From assembly GCA_910585375.1 (NCBI GenBank), contig CAJUCZ010000044.1, positions 1-6,134 on the forward strand: 6,134 nt of DNA, given 5' to 3'. This document shows positions 1 through 5,467 of the stretch, piece after piece. The DNA comes from an uncultured Alphaproteobacteria bacterium. GTDB taxonomy: Bacteria > Pseudomonadota > Alphaproteobacteria > RF32 > CAG-239. Below the pieces are notes generated by a model that saw nothing but the letters and a program-made list of their open reading frames with translations, was not told the origin of the DNA and did not search any database. Each line of letters begins with the position of its first letter. The stretch's first letter is position 1. The translations under genes and the position numbers were made by a program.

Positions 1-410
1 GCGGTACAAGACAGTGCTGCGGGTCTTGTTATACTCCGCCTCCGTCTTCCGGTAACTCCGGAGGGGGTGGCGGAGGTTCAGGATCTGGTTCAGGAAGCGG
101 GAGTTCAGGGAGCGGGAACAACCCTGATGACTGCAAACCAGGAACAACCTATATTATTGGAACAAGTTATAATGGCTGGTGCGACTGGGGAAATTCTCCT
201 AATTCAGGTGGAGGCAAATATGTTTATTGCCAAAGACAAAAATTCTGTACTACTTATGGCGGAAGTAAAAAGGAACTTAATGTGGGATACTACCGTGCAT
301 TAGGACCATTTTGGGATGACGATGGAAATGGTGATGGAGGAGAAGGAGAATGTCAAGCAGCAAAAGGCACCGGTAAAAATTGCGATGAAGGAGAAATCAT
401 TTGGCAATAA
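1..410 (+). CDS. 3' end of a Gly/Ser-linker, Cys-rich, probably exported protein (partial)
   Basis: The 5' end lies outside the window. The open frame begins at base 3 and runs 135 codons to TAA at 408-410. I do not recognise a family. The visible part starts with a Cys cluster (QCCGSC, fragment residues 4-9) and a short Pro-rich stretch. A flexible Gly/Ser linker follows (about residues 17-38, repeated GS). The C-terminal domain of about 95 residues has six more Cys (44, 60, 76, 82, 117, 127) and many Trp, Tyr and Gly. An acidic DDDGNGDGGEGE segment (105-116) has EF-hand-like spacing. Paired Cys and low hydrophobicity suggest an oxidised extracytoplasmic domain, perhaps a surface or pilin-like protein; this is inference. 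I chose this frame because the alternative open frame at 67-303 loses the Gly/Ser linker and Cys patterning, and the third frame stops at once. Two terminator hairpins follow the stop. Confidence 0.6.
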   Translation, partial: GTRQCCGSCYTPPPSSGNSGGGGGGSGSGSGSGSSGSGNNPDDCKPGTTYIIGTSYNGWCDWGNSPNSGGGKYVYCQRQKFCTTYGGSKKELNVGYYRALGPFWDDDGNGDGGEGECQAAKGTGKNCDEGEIIWQ

Positions 411-445
411 TTTGCTTCTAATACTTCTTTTCTTTTAGCAAAAAA

Positions 446-495
446 AAACTCTCTTTTCCATATTCCGCAAGGATAGCAAGAAGAGAGTTTCTTTT
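446..495. terminator. Bidirectional intrinsic terminator, first of two
   Basis: A perfect 10-bp stem pairs 446-455 with 481-490. The 25-nt loop can fold further into a short bulged stem capped by GCAA. An A run (440-448) lies on the left and a T-rich run (488-495) on the right, so it can work in both directions. For the + strand gene ending at 410 it is the first terminator met; for the - strand operon it is the second. The stem itself is AT-rich, so it is probably weaker than its neighbour. Confidence 0.6.
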
Positions 496-499
496 ATAC

Positions 500-534
500 A
501 AAAAACCCCGTGTTTTATTCACGGGGTTTTGTTT
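500..534. terminator. Bidirectional intrinsic terminator, second of two
   Basis: A GC-rich stem pairs CCCCGTG (506-512) with CACGGGG (520-526) around a 7-nt loop, TTTTATT. Six A (500-505) precede it and TTTTGTTT (527-534) follows. It therefore gives a stem plus U-tract on both strands. It ends the - strand operon just after the stop codon at 544-546 and backs up termination of the + strand gene ending at 410. Confidence 0.85.
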
Positions 535-543
535 GGGATGAAG

Positions 544-2697
544 CTATTTGGCTTCTTTGGCGTCCATCGGAGCAGGCGCTTTGTCGGTCTTGTCCGTATC
601 GATGGCTGTTGCCGTCGGGGTTTCCGGTTCGACTTCTTCCACCCAAGGCGTTTCTTCTACAAATACCTTGTTGCAGAAAGTCAAATCAAGCGCTTTCATT
701 GCCGTTTCAATCGGGATGAACAAATCCGGACCGTCTGACAATCTTTTGCCGGCGTGAGCCATACCAACGATATTGGCATTCTTATCCAGCAGGGCGCCGC
801 CTAAAGTCTGATTTTGGACTCTGGTGCTGACCATGATTTCGGCACCGCGTTCCGGAGAATAGCGGTAACCGGTTACGCGGGCGTTGCTGTCCAGATAACC
901 TTCGCTTTCTGCCAGATCTTTCATTCCCAGTGTCATCAATACGTCTTTATTGACTTCCGGCAAATCTAAAGAAAGCGGAAGCGGTTTGTATTGTGTCTTT
1001 CTATCCAATAACAGCAGCGCAACGTTTTTGTTGGGGTTTACACGGAAGGCCGAGGCTGACATTTCTTTGCCGTTGATTGTCTTGATATCAAAACGGTTAT
1101 TGTTTTTGTTCAGCAGGTCTGCCGAGGTTAAAATGAATTGATCAGAAATCAACAAGCCGGAACCTTTTTTGCCGGAGGGATTGTTGACTTCAACAATTGA
1201 GGCGCGGACGCGATATAATGTTTCCGGCGTCAATTTGTTGTAGGGGCGCTGAGCCATAATGCACAGGCTGTTTTTGTCTTTCATCAATGCATTTTCAGTA
1301 ATTTCGCGCGTTTCAACAACTTCTTCGCTGACTTCTTTGTCCAAAGGCACGTCAACCCAGTAGTCTTCAACAAAGGCAAGATTTTCTTTCGGTTTTACCG
1401 GCTTGAAGCTTTCTCCCGATGAGAAGGAGCCGCCTCTTTCCTTGACTTCGCTGTGAAATACGCTGCCGCCGGAATCGGAGCCGCCGCGTTCCTGAATTTC
1501 TTCTCTGAAAGAACGGCCTTCGGCAAATGCGCCGCCGTCTTCTTCAATCAGGTCTTCGACAATATAACTTGTTGTTGCGCGCGGTGCTGCCGGACGAGGC
1601 GTATATTCTTCTTCGATACACGGACTTTCATATTCAACCGGTTCGTCATCGATGTAGCTGATTTCTTTTTTATAGGCACATTGGAAAGTTTCTGCCCGTT
1701 GTTCCAGTTTGTCCCAGCAACGTTGTTGTGCCATCAGGTCTTCCGGACTGACGCGTTTGGTCATCTGGTCTTCAAAACCGGCAACATAAGGCAGTTGTCT
1801 TAAAGCATCTTTGAAGGCGCGTTCAACCAGCAGGGTTTCGCCGTTCGGTTCGCCGTTCATGATATCGCCGTAGCCGTTGGTCATTCCCTTCCAGTAAACA
1901 TGAGTTTTGCACAAATCCATCAACCGCCATACAATGGTGATTTCCGAATTGCCGGTACGGGCGTTTTTCTTTTTGGTGTTGTTCCAGTCAAATTCATCGC
2001 AAATGTTCATATGATAATCAACGATTTCGGCCGTTAACAGGTATTCAGGTACGCGGATGCGGTCAGAAACCTTATACAGCGAACTGTTGCGGTCGACAAC
2101 GACAGGATACAGGTCATTCATATTTTCAAAGAATATATCAAAGAAACGCATGTCTTTTTCCATGGCGCGTCCCTGATTCAGGAAAACATTACGACTTTCG
2201 CGGCGGCAGCCGAAAATCCGAAAACGGTAATCGCCGAGTTTGGTGTCGTATTGTCTGCCGCCGTTTTCCAGACGGAAGTCTACATACTCGAGCTTTAAGG
2301 AGGCCAAGTCGTCCCGAGTTAACTGCGGAGCCTCAACATCTGCGGCAACAAAGGTCCTTTGGGTATATTTTTTGCGGACGACAGGTTCTTCATCGCAATA
2401 AGGCAGCGGAGCGGGAGCAACCCTGCGGGAGCGTTCTACCACAACCGTTTCCGGACGATAAACTTGTTCTTGTTTGCGTACAACGGTTTTTCTGACCTGT
2501 TTGCGAGGTTCCTTCTTTTGGGCAACTTTTTTCTTTTCTTTGACCGTGCCGTCGGAACCGCAAAGGCAGTTGAACCAGCCGAGGTCGCTTTCAGCCAGAT
2601 TGTTGCAGGCGCAGGGAATCAGCTCGGGGCTTTCCCAAGCGCAGGATCCCAGTATTCCGGCAACAAGGAAAATACTTAAGGACTTTTTAAAATTCAT
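544..2697 (-). CDS. Large lipoprotein: CsgG/LpoB-like N-terminal region plus inactive trypsin-like (HtrA-type) domain
   Basis: The 717-aa product starts with a lipoprotein signal (basic MNFKK, hydrophobic core, lipobox LGSC). Cys19 is the likely lipidation site, and Ala at +2 is compatible with outer-membrane sorting. Then come two CxC pairs (29/31, 44/46) and a Lys/Arg-rich stretch (53-75). Residues about 133-310 form a globular region with a pattern seen in CsgG/LpoB-like lipoproteins: a strand VPEYLLTAEI, then ITIVWRLMD and a terminal helix VERAFKDALRQL. This assignment is tentative. A low-complexity linker (about 340-470) holds three 17-residue repeats (386-436). Residues about 495-672 match the trypsin-like fold: GSGLLIS (512-518), FILTSADLL (521-529), NVALLLLD (558-565), LGGALLD (632-638) and NIVGMAH (642-648). 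All three catalytic positions look lost (Asp527 for His, Asn558 for Asp, Leu632 for Ser), so protease activity is unlikely. A Pro/acidic tail ends the protein. It is the last gene of the operon; the AGGAG at 2707-2711 supports this start. Confidence 0.85.
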   Translation of the reverse strand: MNFKKSLSIFLVAGILGSCAWESPELIPCACNNLAESDLGWFNCLCGSDGTVKEKKKVAQKKEPRKQVRKTVVRKQEQVYRPETVVVERSRRVAPAPLPYCDEEPVVRKKYTQRTFVAADVEAPQLTRDDLASLKLEYVDFRLENGGRQYDTKLGDYRFRIFGCRRESRNVFLNQGRAMEKDMRFFDIFFENMNDLYPVVVDRNSSLYKVSDRIRVPEYLLTAEIVDYHMNICDEFDWNNTKKKNARTGNSEITIVWRLMDLCKTHVYWKGMTNGYGDIMNGEPNGETLLVERAFKDALRQLPYVAGFEDQMTKRVSPEDLMAQQRCWDKLEQRAETFQCAYKKEISYIDDEPVEYESPCIEEEYTPRPAAPRATTSYIVEDLIEEDGGAFAEGRSFREEIQERGGSDSGGSVFHSEVKERGGSFSSGESFKPVKPKENLAFVEDYWVDVPLDKEVSEEVVETREITENALMKDKNSLCIMAQRPYNKLTPETLYRVRASIVEVNNPSGKKGSGLLISDQFILTSADLLNKNNNRFDIKTINGKEMSASAFRVNPNKNVALLLLDRKTQYKPLPLSLDLPEVNKDVLMTLGMKDLAESEGYLDSNARVTGYRYSPERGAEIMVSTRVQNQTLGGALLDKNANIVGMAHAGKRLSDGPDLFIPIETAMKALDLTFCNKVFVEETPWVEEVEPETPTATAIDTDKTDKAPAPMDAKEAK
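1390..1542 (-). repeat. Three tandem 17-residue repeats inside the large lipoprotein
   Basis: Residues 386-402, 403-419 and 420-436 of the 717-aa lipoprotein align without gaps. The pattern is E-[D/R]-G-G, four variable residues, G, one residue, [S/V], F, then a charged segment. Examples are ERGGSDSGG and ERGGSFSSG. The units have diverged in sequence, so this is an old protein-level repeat rather than a recent DNA duplication. It sits in the linker between the N-terminal domain and the trypsin-like domain and is probably extended. Confidence 0.7.
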
Positions 2698-2706
2698 TAT
2701 TTTGGT

Positions 2707-2711
2707 CTCCT
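2707..2711 (-). promoter_or_regulatory. Shine-Dalgarno overlapping the yifB stop codon
   Basis: On the - strand the yifB stop TAG (2712-2710) runs into AGGAG (2711-2707), read together as TAGGAG. The site lies 9 nt before the ATG of the large lipoprotein. Ribosomes ending yifB would sit on this site, which predicts translational coupling. Confidence 0.75.
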
Positions 2712-4233
2712 AGATGCGTTTATTGGGCAGAATGCGACGATACGACAAAGCTTCTGCGACGTGTATTCTACTCACATTTATTTTATTTTGCAAGTCTGCA
2801 ATTGTTCTTGATAGACGAATTATTCGATGATAAGAACGCGCTGAAAGCTTGTTCCTTTCTGAAAAGCTTATCAGCAGGGCTTTTGCTTCATCGTCCAGTC
2901 CGGCTATTTTTTCTAAAATTTCTCCATTCATTTCGGCGTTTGTGCTCAATTCGGGGTGTCCGAATTTGATAAAACGTTGTTTTTGAAGTGTTCTGGCTGC
3001 AACGACTCGATTCCGAATCGTTTCAGAAGTTTCTCCTCTTTTGACATTTGCCAAATCCCAAGGACTGACGGCAGGAACTTCAATATGCATGTCAATCCGG
3101 TCCAGCAGCGGGCCGGAAATTTTGGCCTGATATTCCTCGGCGCAAAGCGGTGCTCTGGTGCATTCCTGTTCTTTGGAGCCGAGATAGCCGCAGCGGCAGG
3201 GGTTCATGGCTGCAATCAACTGAAATCGGGACGGAAAAGTCGTATGGGCATGAACGCGGGAAATACTGACACAACCGTTCTCCAGAGGTTGGCGGAGAGC
3301 TTCAAGCGTGGGGCGGCTGAACTCCGGAAGCTCGTCCAGAAACAAAACGCCGTTATGAGCCAGCGATATTTCTCCGGGCTGGCCTTTGCGTCCGCCGCCA
3401 ACCAAGGCCGGCGTAGACGAGGTGTGGTGCGGGTCACGATACGGCCGGTCAAAGCAAATCCGACCGTCTTTCAAAATGCCGGCGACAGAGTGAATCATAC
3501 TGGTTTCCAAGGCTTCTTCCGGACTTAGCGGCGGAAGAATGGTGGGCATGCGGGCGGCAAGCATTGATTTTCCGGATCCGGGAGGCCCGATCATCAAAAG
3601 ATTGTGACCGCCGGCAGCAGCGATTTCAAAGGCGCGTTTGGCGCTTTCCTGTCCTTTGACATCGGCCATATCCAAAGTCTTTAGTTTGGTTTCGGCCGTT
3701 TGGCGTTTGGGACAGGGCAAAAGCTGCGTTCCTTTAAAGTGGTTGATCAGACTTAGCAGATTATCGGCGGCGACAATGTCTTTTATGCCTGACCAAGCGG
3801 CTTCTCCGCCCTGTGCAGAGGGGCAAATCAATCCTTTGTTCTGTCTGATTGCTTTTACGGCGACCGGCAAAACGCCGTTGACTGAAATGATTGAGCCGTC
3901 TAATCCCAGTTCTCCCAAAGCAATGTATTCCAGCAGGGTTTCATTGGGAATGCACCCCATGACGGCCATGAGGCCAAGGGCGACAGGAAGATCAAAATGG
4001 GAACCTTCTTTGTATAAATCAGCGGGTGAGAGGTTGATGGTAATGTGTTTGGCCGGCAATGCCAGGCCGATTGACTGCAGGGCAGCGCGCACGCGTTCTT
4101 TGCTTTCGGCGATTGCCTTGTCCGGCAGGCCGACGATATTAAAGGCAGGAAGTCCGGAAGTGACTTGTATTTGCAAGTCAACATCAAGAATTTCCAGCCC
4201 GTTGAATGTGATTGTATTTATTCTGGCGAGCAT
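2710..4233 (-). CDS. yifB: YifB/ComM family Mg-chelatase-like AAA+ ATPase
   Basis: This 507-aa cytoplasmic ATPase belongs to the YifB/ComM family (symbol comM in naturally transformable bacteria). In Haemophilus and Vibrio, ComM is a hexameric helicase that drives branch migration so that incoming DNA is integrated during transformation. The N-terminal ChlI-like domain (about 1-165) carries the family pattern PAFNIVGLPDKAIAESKERV (29-48) and NLSPAD (67-72). The AAA+ core has Walker A GPPGSGKS (216-223), Walker B VLFLDE (296-301), sensor-1 region AAMNPCRCG (341-349, with further Cys358 and Cys364) and GPLLDRID (374-381). The C-terminal domain holds the sensor-2 region SARSYHRIIRLSRTIADL (464-481). 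Length and all key residues are typical, so it should be active. It starts 9 nt after the upstream lipoprotein gene, with AGGAG 6 nt before the ATG, and ends 12 nt before the downstream one. A role in transformation here is inferred from the family; the broad distribution of YifB means it does not prove competence. Confidence 0.96.
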   Translation of the reverse strand: MLARINTITFNGLEILDVDLQIQVTSGLPAFNIVGLPDKAIAESKERVRAALQSIGLALPAKHITINLSPADLYKEGSHFDLPVALGLMAVMGCIPNETLLEYIALGELGLDGSIISVNGVLPVAVKAIRQNKGLICPSAQGGEAAWSGIKDIVAADNLLSLINHFKGTQLLPCPKRQTAETKLKTLDMADVKGQESAKRAFEIAAAGGHNLLMIGPPGSGKSMLAARMPTILPPLSPEEALETSMIHSVAGILKDGRICFDRPYRDPHHTSSTPALVGGGRKGQPGEISLAHNGVLFLDELPEFSRPTLEALRQPLENGCVSISRVHAHTTFPSRFQLIAAMNPCRCGYLGSKEQECTRAPLCAEEYQAKISGPLLDRIDMHIEVPAVSPWDLANVKRGETSETIRNRVVAARTLQKQRFIKFGHPELSTNAEMNGEILEKIAGLDDEAKALLISFSERNKLSARSYHRIIRLSRTIADLQNKINVSRIHVAEALSYRRILPNKRI

Positions 4234-4239
4234 GGCGTT

Positions 4240-4244
4240 CTCCT
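4240..4244 (-). promoter_or_regulatory. Shine-Dalgarno overlapping the small lipoprotein stop codon
   Basis: The stop TAG of the 120-aa lipoprotein (4245-4243) merges with AGGAG (4244-4240) to read TAGGAG, 6 nt before the yifB ATG. This is the same stop/ribosome-site fusion as at the yifB-lipoprotein junction and fixes the yifB start. Confidence 0.75.
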
Positions 4245-4605
4245 ACCAGCGAGGGGTCAGCTCATCATTACGCCAGCGGCGGGTAGGATAAGTATCTGTT
4301 TTCAAAAAATCATAATCTGCTGTTTTGTAAGGAATATCCCGCAGGCGGACATAGCCGTAACTTTCAAATATCTCAGCGCAGGTTTCGGCGCTGTTGGTCG
4401 GGGTGGAGTGGCAGTAAACCACGGTACGGCTCATCAGGTTTTGCAGCGGAATTACAGGCTCATCGTTAGCATAGGTTTTGTCCTGCAGGTAAACATAGCG
4501 CGTTTCGGGCGGGTAACAATGCGGACACAAACCGTCCAAATTGGTACAGGCTCCTGCTGTGCAAATTCCGGCGACCGCCAATATAAACCTCAATTTTTCC
4601 GACAT
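4243..4605 (-). CDS. Small Cys-containing lipoprotein of unknown function
   Basis: The 120-aa product is the first gene of the - strand operon. The N-terminus (MSEKLRF, then a hydrophobic stretch ILAVAGICTAGA) is a signal peptide. Cys20 in TAGAC is the best lipidation site, although the lipobox lacks the usual Leu at -3, so Cys15 or simple Sec export are alternatives. Seven residues later there is a CPHC motif (27-30), followed by a mixed, Tyr- and Arg-rich region ending in PTRRW...LTPRW. Two more Cys (65 and 76 by my count) could pair in the periplasm. I recognise no family. AGGTGGG about 4 nt before the ATG is an imperfect but usable ribosome site. It lies 9 nt upstream of yifB and shares its promoter, so it is probably made in step with YifB and the large lipoprotein. 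Confidence 0.75.
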   Translation of the reverse strand: MSEKLRFILAVAGICTAGACTNLDGLCPHCYPPETRYVYLQDKTYANDEPVIPLQNLMSRTVVYCHSTPTNSAETCAEIFESYGYVRLRDIPYKTADYDFLKTDTYPTRRWRNDELTPRW

Positions 4606-4654
4606 TATCCCACCTGTTGTTTATTTATAATTAAGCTAGAACAAAAATATTAAT

Positions 4655-4682
4655 ATTATATAAAGACAAGTTTTTTTATCAA
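4655..4682 (-). promoter_or_regulatory. Sigma-70-type promoter of the lipoprotein-yifB-lipoprotein operon
   Basis: On the - strand TTGATA (4682-4677) and a perfect TATAAT (4660-4655) are separated by 16 nt. Transcription should start near 4648, leaving a leader of about 43 nt before the ATG at 4605. A 12-bp AT-only palindrome, AATATTAATATT (4646-4657), overlaps the -10 and start site. It could be an operator, but such palindromes arise easily in AT-rich DNA. Confidence 0.65.
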
Positions 4683-4685
4683 GCT

Positions 4686-4694
4686 TGTGGATAA
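4686..4694. promoter_or_regulatory. Consensus DnaA-box 9-mer between divergent promoters
   Basis: TGTGGATAA is an exact match to the reverse of the DnaA box TTATCCACA. It lies 3 bp upstream of the - strand promoter's -35 and about 60 bp upstream of the rpsF promoter. A single box does not make an origin, but the position is suitable for DnaA acting as a transcription factor. Binding is not shown by sequence alone. Confidence 0.4.
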
Positions 4695-4698
4695 ACTG

Positions 4699-4717
4699 CG
4701 GCAACCAGGTGCTGCCG
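4699..4717. repeat. Short GC-rich inverted repeat in the divergent control region
   Basis: CGGCA (4699-4703) is repeated inverted as TGCCG (4713-4717) with a 9-nt spacer. It stands out as a GC-rich block within an AT-rich stretch between two promoters. It could be a protein-binding site; the arms are only 5 bp, so chance is possible. Confidence 0.3.
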
Positions 4718-4754
4718 AGGCGGATGGTATGGGATTTTTTTGTGAAGAAAATGC

Positions 4755-4782
4755 TTGCAATCCGAAAGTTTTGATGTATATT
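4755..4782 (+). promoter_or_regulatory. Sigma-70-type promoter of rpsF-rpsR-rplI
   Basis: TTGCAA (4755-4760) and TATATT (4777-4782) are separated by 16 nt. A start near 4789 would give a leader of about 90 nt before rpsF, which contains the hairpins listed at 4793-4844. Confidence 0.6.
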
Positions 4783-4792
4783 CACCCTGTCC

Positions 4793-4844
4793 CTTGCCGG
4801 CAGCCTGTCTTCCGGCTATACAAGAACCCGCCCCGTATTCGGGG
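4793..4844 (+). promoter_or_regulatory. Structured rpsF leader, candidate S6:S18 autoregulatory element
   Basis: CTTG (4793-4796) can pair with CAAG (4821-4824), and AGCC (4802-4805) with GGCT (4814-4817). An asymmetric internal loop is left, CCGGC opposite ATA, and the hairpin loop is TGTCTTCC. A CCG bulge in a leader stem is the hallmark described for the S6:S18-binding motif upstream of rpsF in many bacteria, where it mimics the 16S rRNA site. An alternative fold pairs GCCGG (4796-4800) with CCGGC (4812-4816). A second hairpin, CCCCG TATT CGGGG (4831-4844), follows and is trailed by a weak T-rich stretch. The hairpins are seen; the regulatory role is inferred from their position before rpsF and rpsR. 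Confidence 0.5.
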
Positions 4845-4877
4845 TATTTGTTGAGAATCCATAAGGAGATTTTATTT

Positions 4878-5225
4878 ATGTCATTTTATGAAAGCGTGCT
4901 GATTGCACGTCAGGATCTCGGCGCTTCGCAAGTTAGTTCTCTGGTCGCTGATTTGAGCGAAACCATTAAGAACAACGGCGGTGAAGTTGTCAGAGTTGAT
5001 AGCTGGGGTTTGAAAAACCTTGCTTACCGTATTAAAAAGAACCGTAAAGGCCATTATGTCGTTTTGAATATCTCAGCTCCGGCTGCCGCTGTTGCGGAAT
5101 ATGAAAGACTGATGAGATTCAATGAAGACGTTATCCGCTATATGACAGTTAAAGTTGACGAACTGAGCAGTGAAGATGCTGCCGGCTCTTCTTCCGAAAC
5201 CAGTGACGAACAGGAGGCAAACTAA
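4878..5225 (+). CDS. rpsF: Ribosomal protein S6
   Basis: The 115-aa protein is a component of the 30S platform that binds 16S rRNA as a dimer with S18, encoded next. Family landmarks are MSFYESVLIAR at the N-terminus, DSWGLKNLAYRIKKNRKGHYV (about 41-61) and the segment MRFNEDVIRYMTVKV (about 79-93). The last 20 or so residues are a Ser/Glu/Asp-rich tail, as is common in S6. The ATG at 4878 is chosen because AAGGAG (4863-4868) lies 9 nt upstream and the protein then begins as S6 proteins do. The in-frame ATG 123 bases upstream at 4755 falls in the promoter -35 and is rejected. The TAA overlaps the rpsR ATG by one base. Confidence 0.97.
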   Translation: MSFYESVLIARQDLGASQVSSLVADLSETIKNNGGEVVRVDSWGLKNLAYRIKKNRKGHYVVLNISAPAAAVAEYERLMRFNEDVIRYMTVKVDELSSEDAAGSSSETSDEQEAN

Positions 5226-5452
5226 TGGCTAAACAAGTATTCTTCAGAAGAAAAAAAGCTTGTCCGTTCTCCGGTGAAGACGGTTTGAAAATCGATTATA
5301 AAGATGTTAAACTGCTTTCCAGATATATTTCCGAGAAAGGCAAAATTATTCCGAGCCGTATTACTGCCGTTTCGGCTAAAAAACAAAGAGAACTGGCCCG
5401 TGCCATCAAACGTGCACGTTATCTGGCCCTGCTTCCGTTTGTTGCAGATTAA
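5225..5452 (+). CDS. rpsR: Ribosomal protein S18
   Basis: The 75-aa 30S subunit protein partners S6 on the platform. It has the full S18 signature: FFRRKKACPFSGED near the N-terminus, IDYKDVKLLSRYISEKGKI in the middle and SRITAVSAKKQRELARAIKR leading to RARYLALLPF at the C-terminus. The wording is typical of alphaproteobacteria, and the length is normal. AGGAGG (5212-5217), inside the end of rpsF, lies 7 nt before the ATG. The start overlaps the rpsF stop as TAATG, so S6 and S18 translation is coupled, which suits a 1:1 heterodimer. Confidence 0.98.
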   Translation: MAKQVFFRRKKACPFSGEDGLKIDYKDVKLLSRYISEKGKIIPSRITAVSAKKQRELARAIKRARYLALLPFVAD

Positions 5453-5467
5453 GAGGGGAGAACAGAT

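Noticed and set aside
544..2697. Calling the large lipoprotein an active trypsin-like serine protease
   Set aside because: The fold motifs are present but the His, Asp and Ser positions read Asp527, Asn558 and Leu632, so activity is not supported.
3638..4291. Long + strand open frame (217 codons) opposite yifB; similar ones at 2956-3528 and 4165-4653
   Set aside because: They lie antisense to a well-supported family member or to the small lipoprotein gene and show no recognisable domains; they look like codon-bias shadows.
4516..4527. A DsbA/thioredoxin-type oxidoreductase from the CPHC motif in the small lipoprotein
   Set aside because: The motif directly follows the lipid anchor with no preceding beta strand, no cis-Pro region is evident, and 120 residues show no thioredoxin fold pattern.
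4686..4694. A replication origin
   Set aside because: Only one DnaA box is seen, with no cluster of boxes and no origin-type neighbouring genes in the window.
4755..4877. N-terminal extension of rpsF from the ATG-type start at 4755
   Set aside because: It overlaps the promoter and structured leader, has no Shine-Dalgarno, and would add 41 residues not found in S6.
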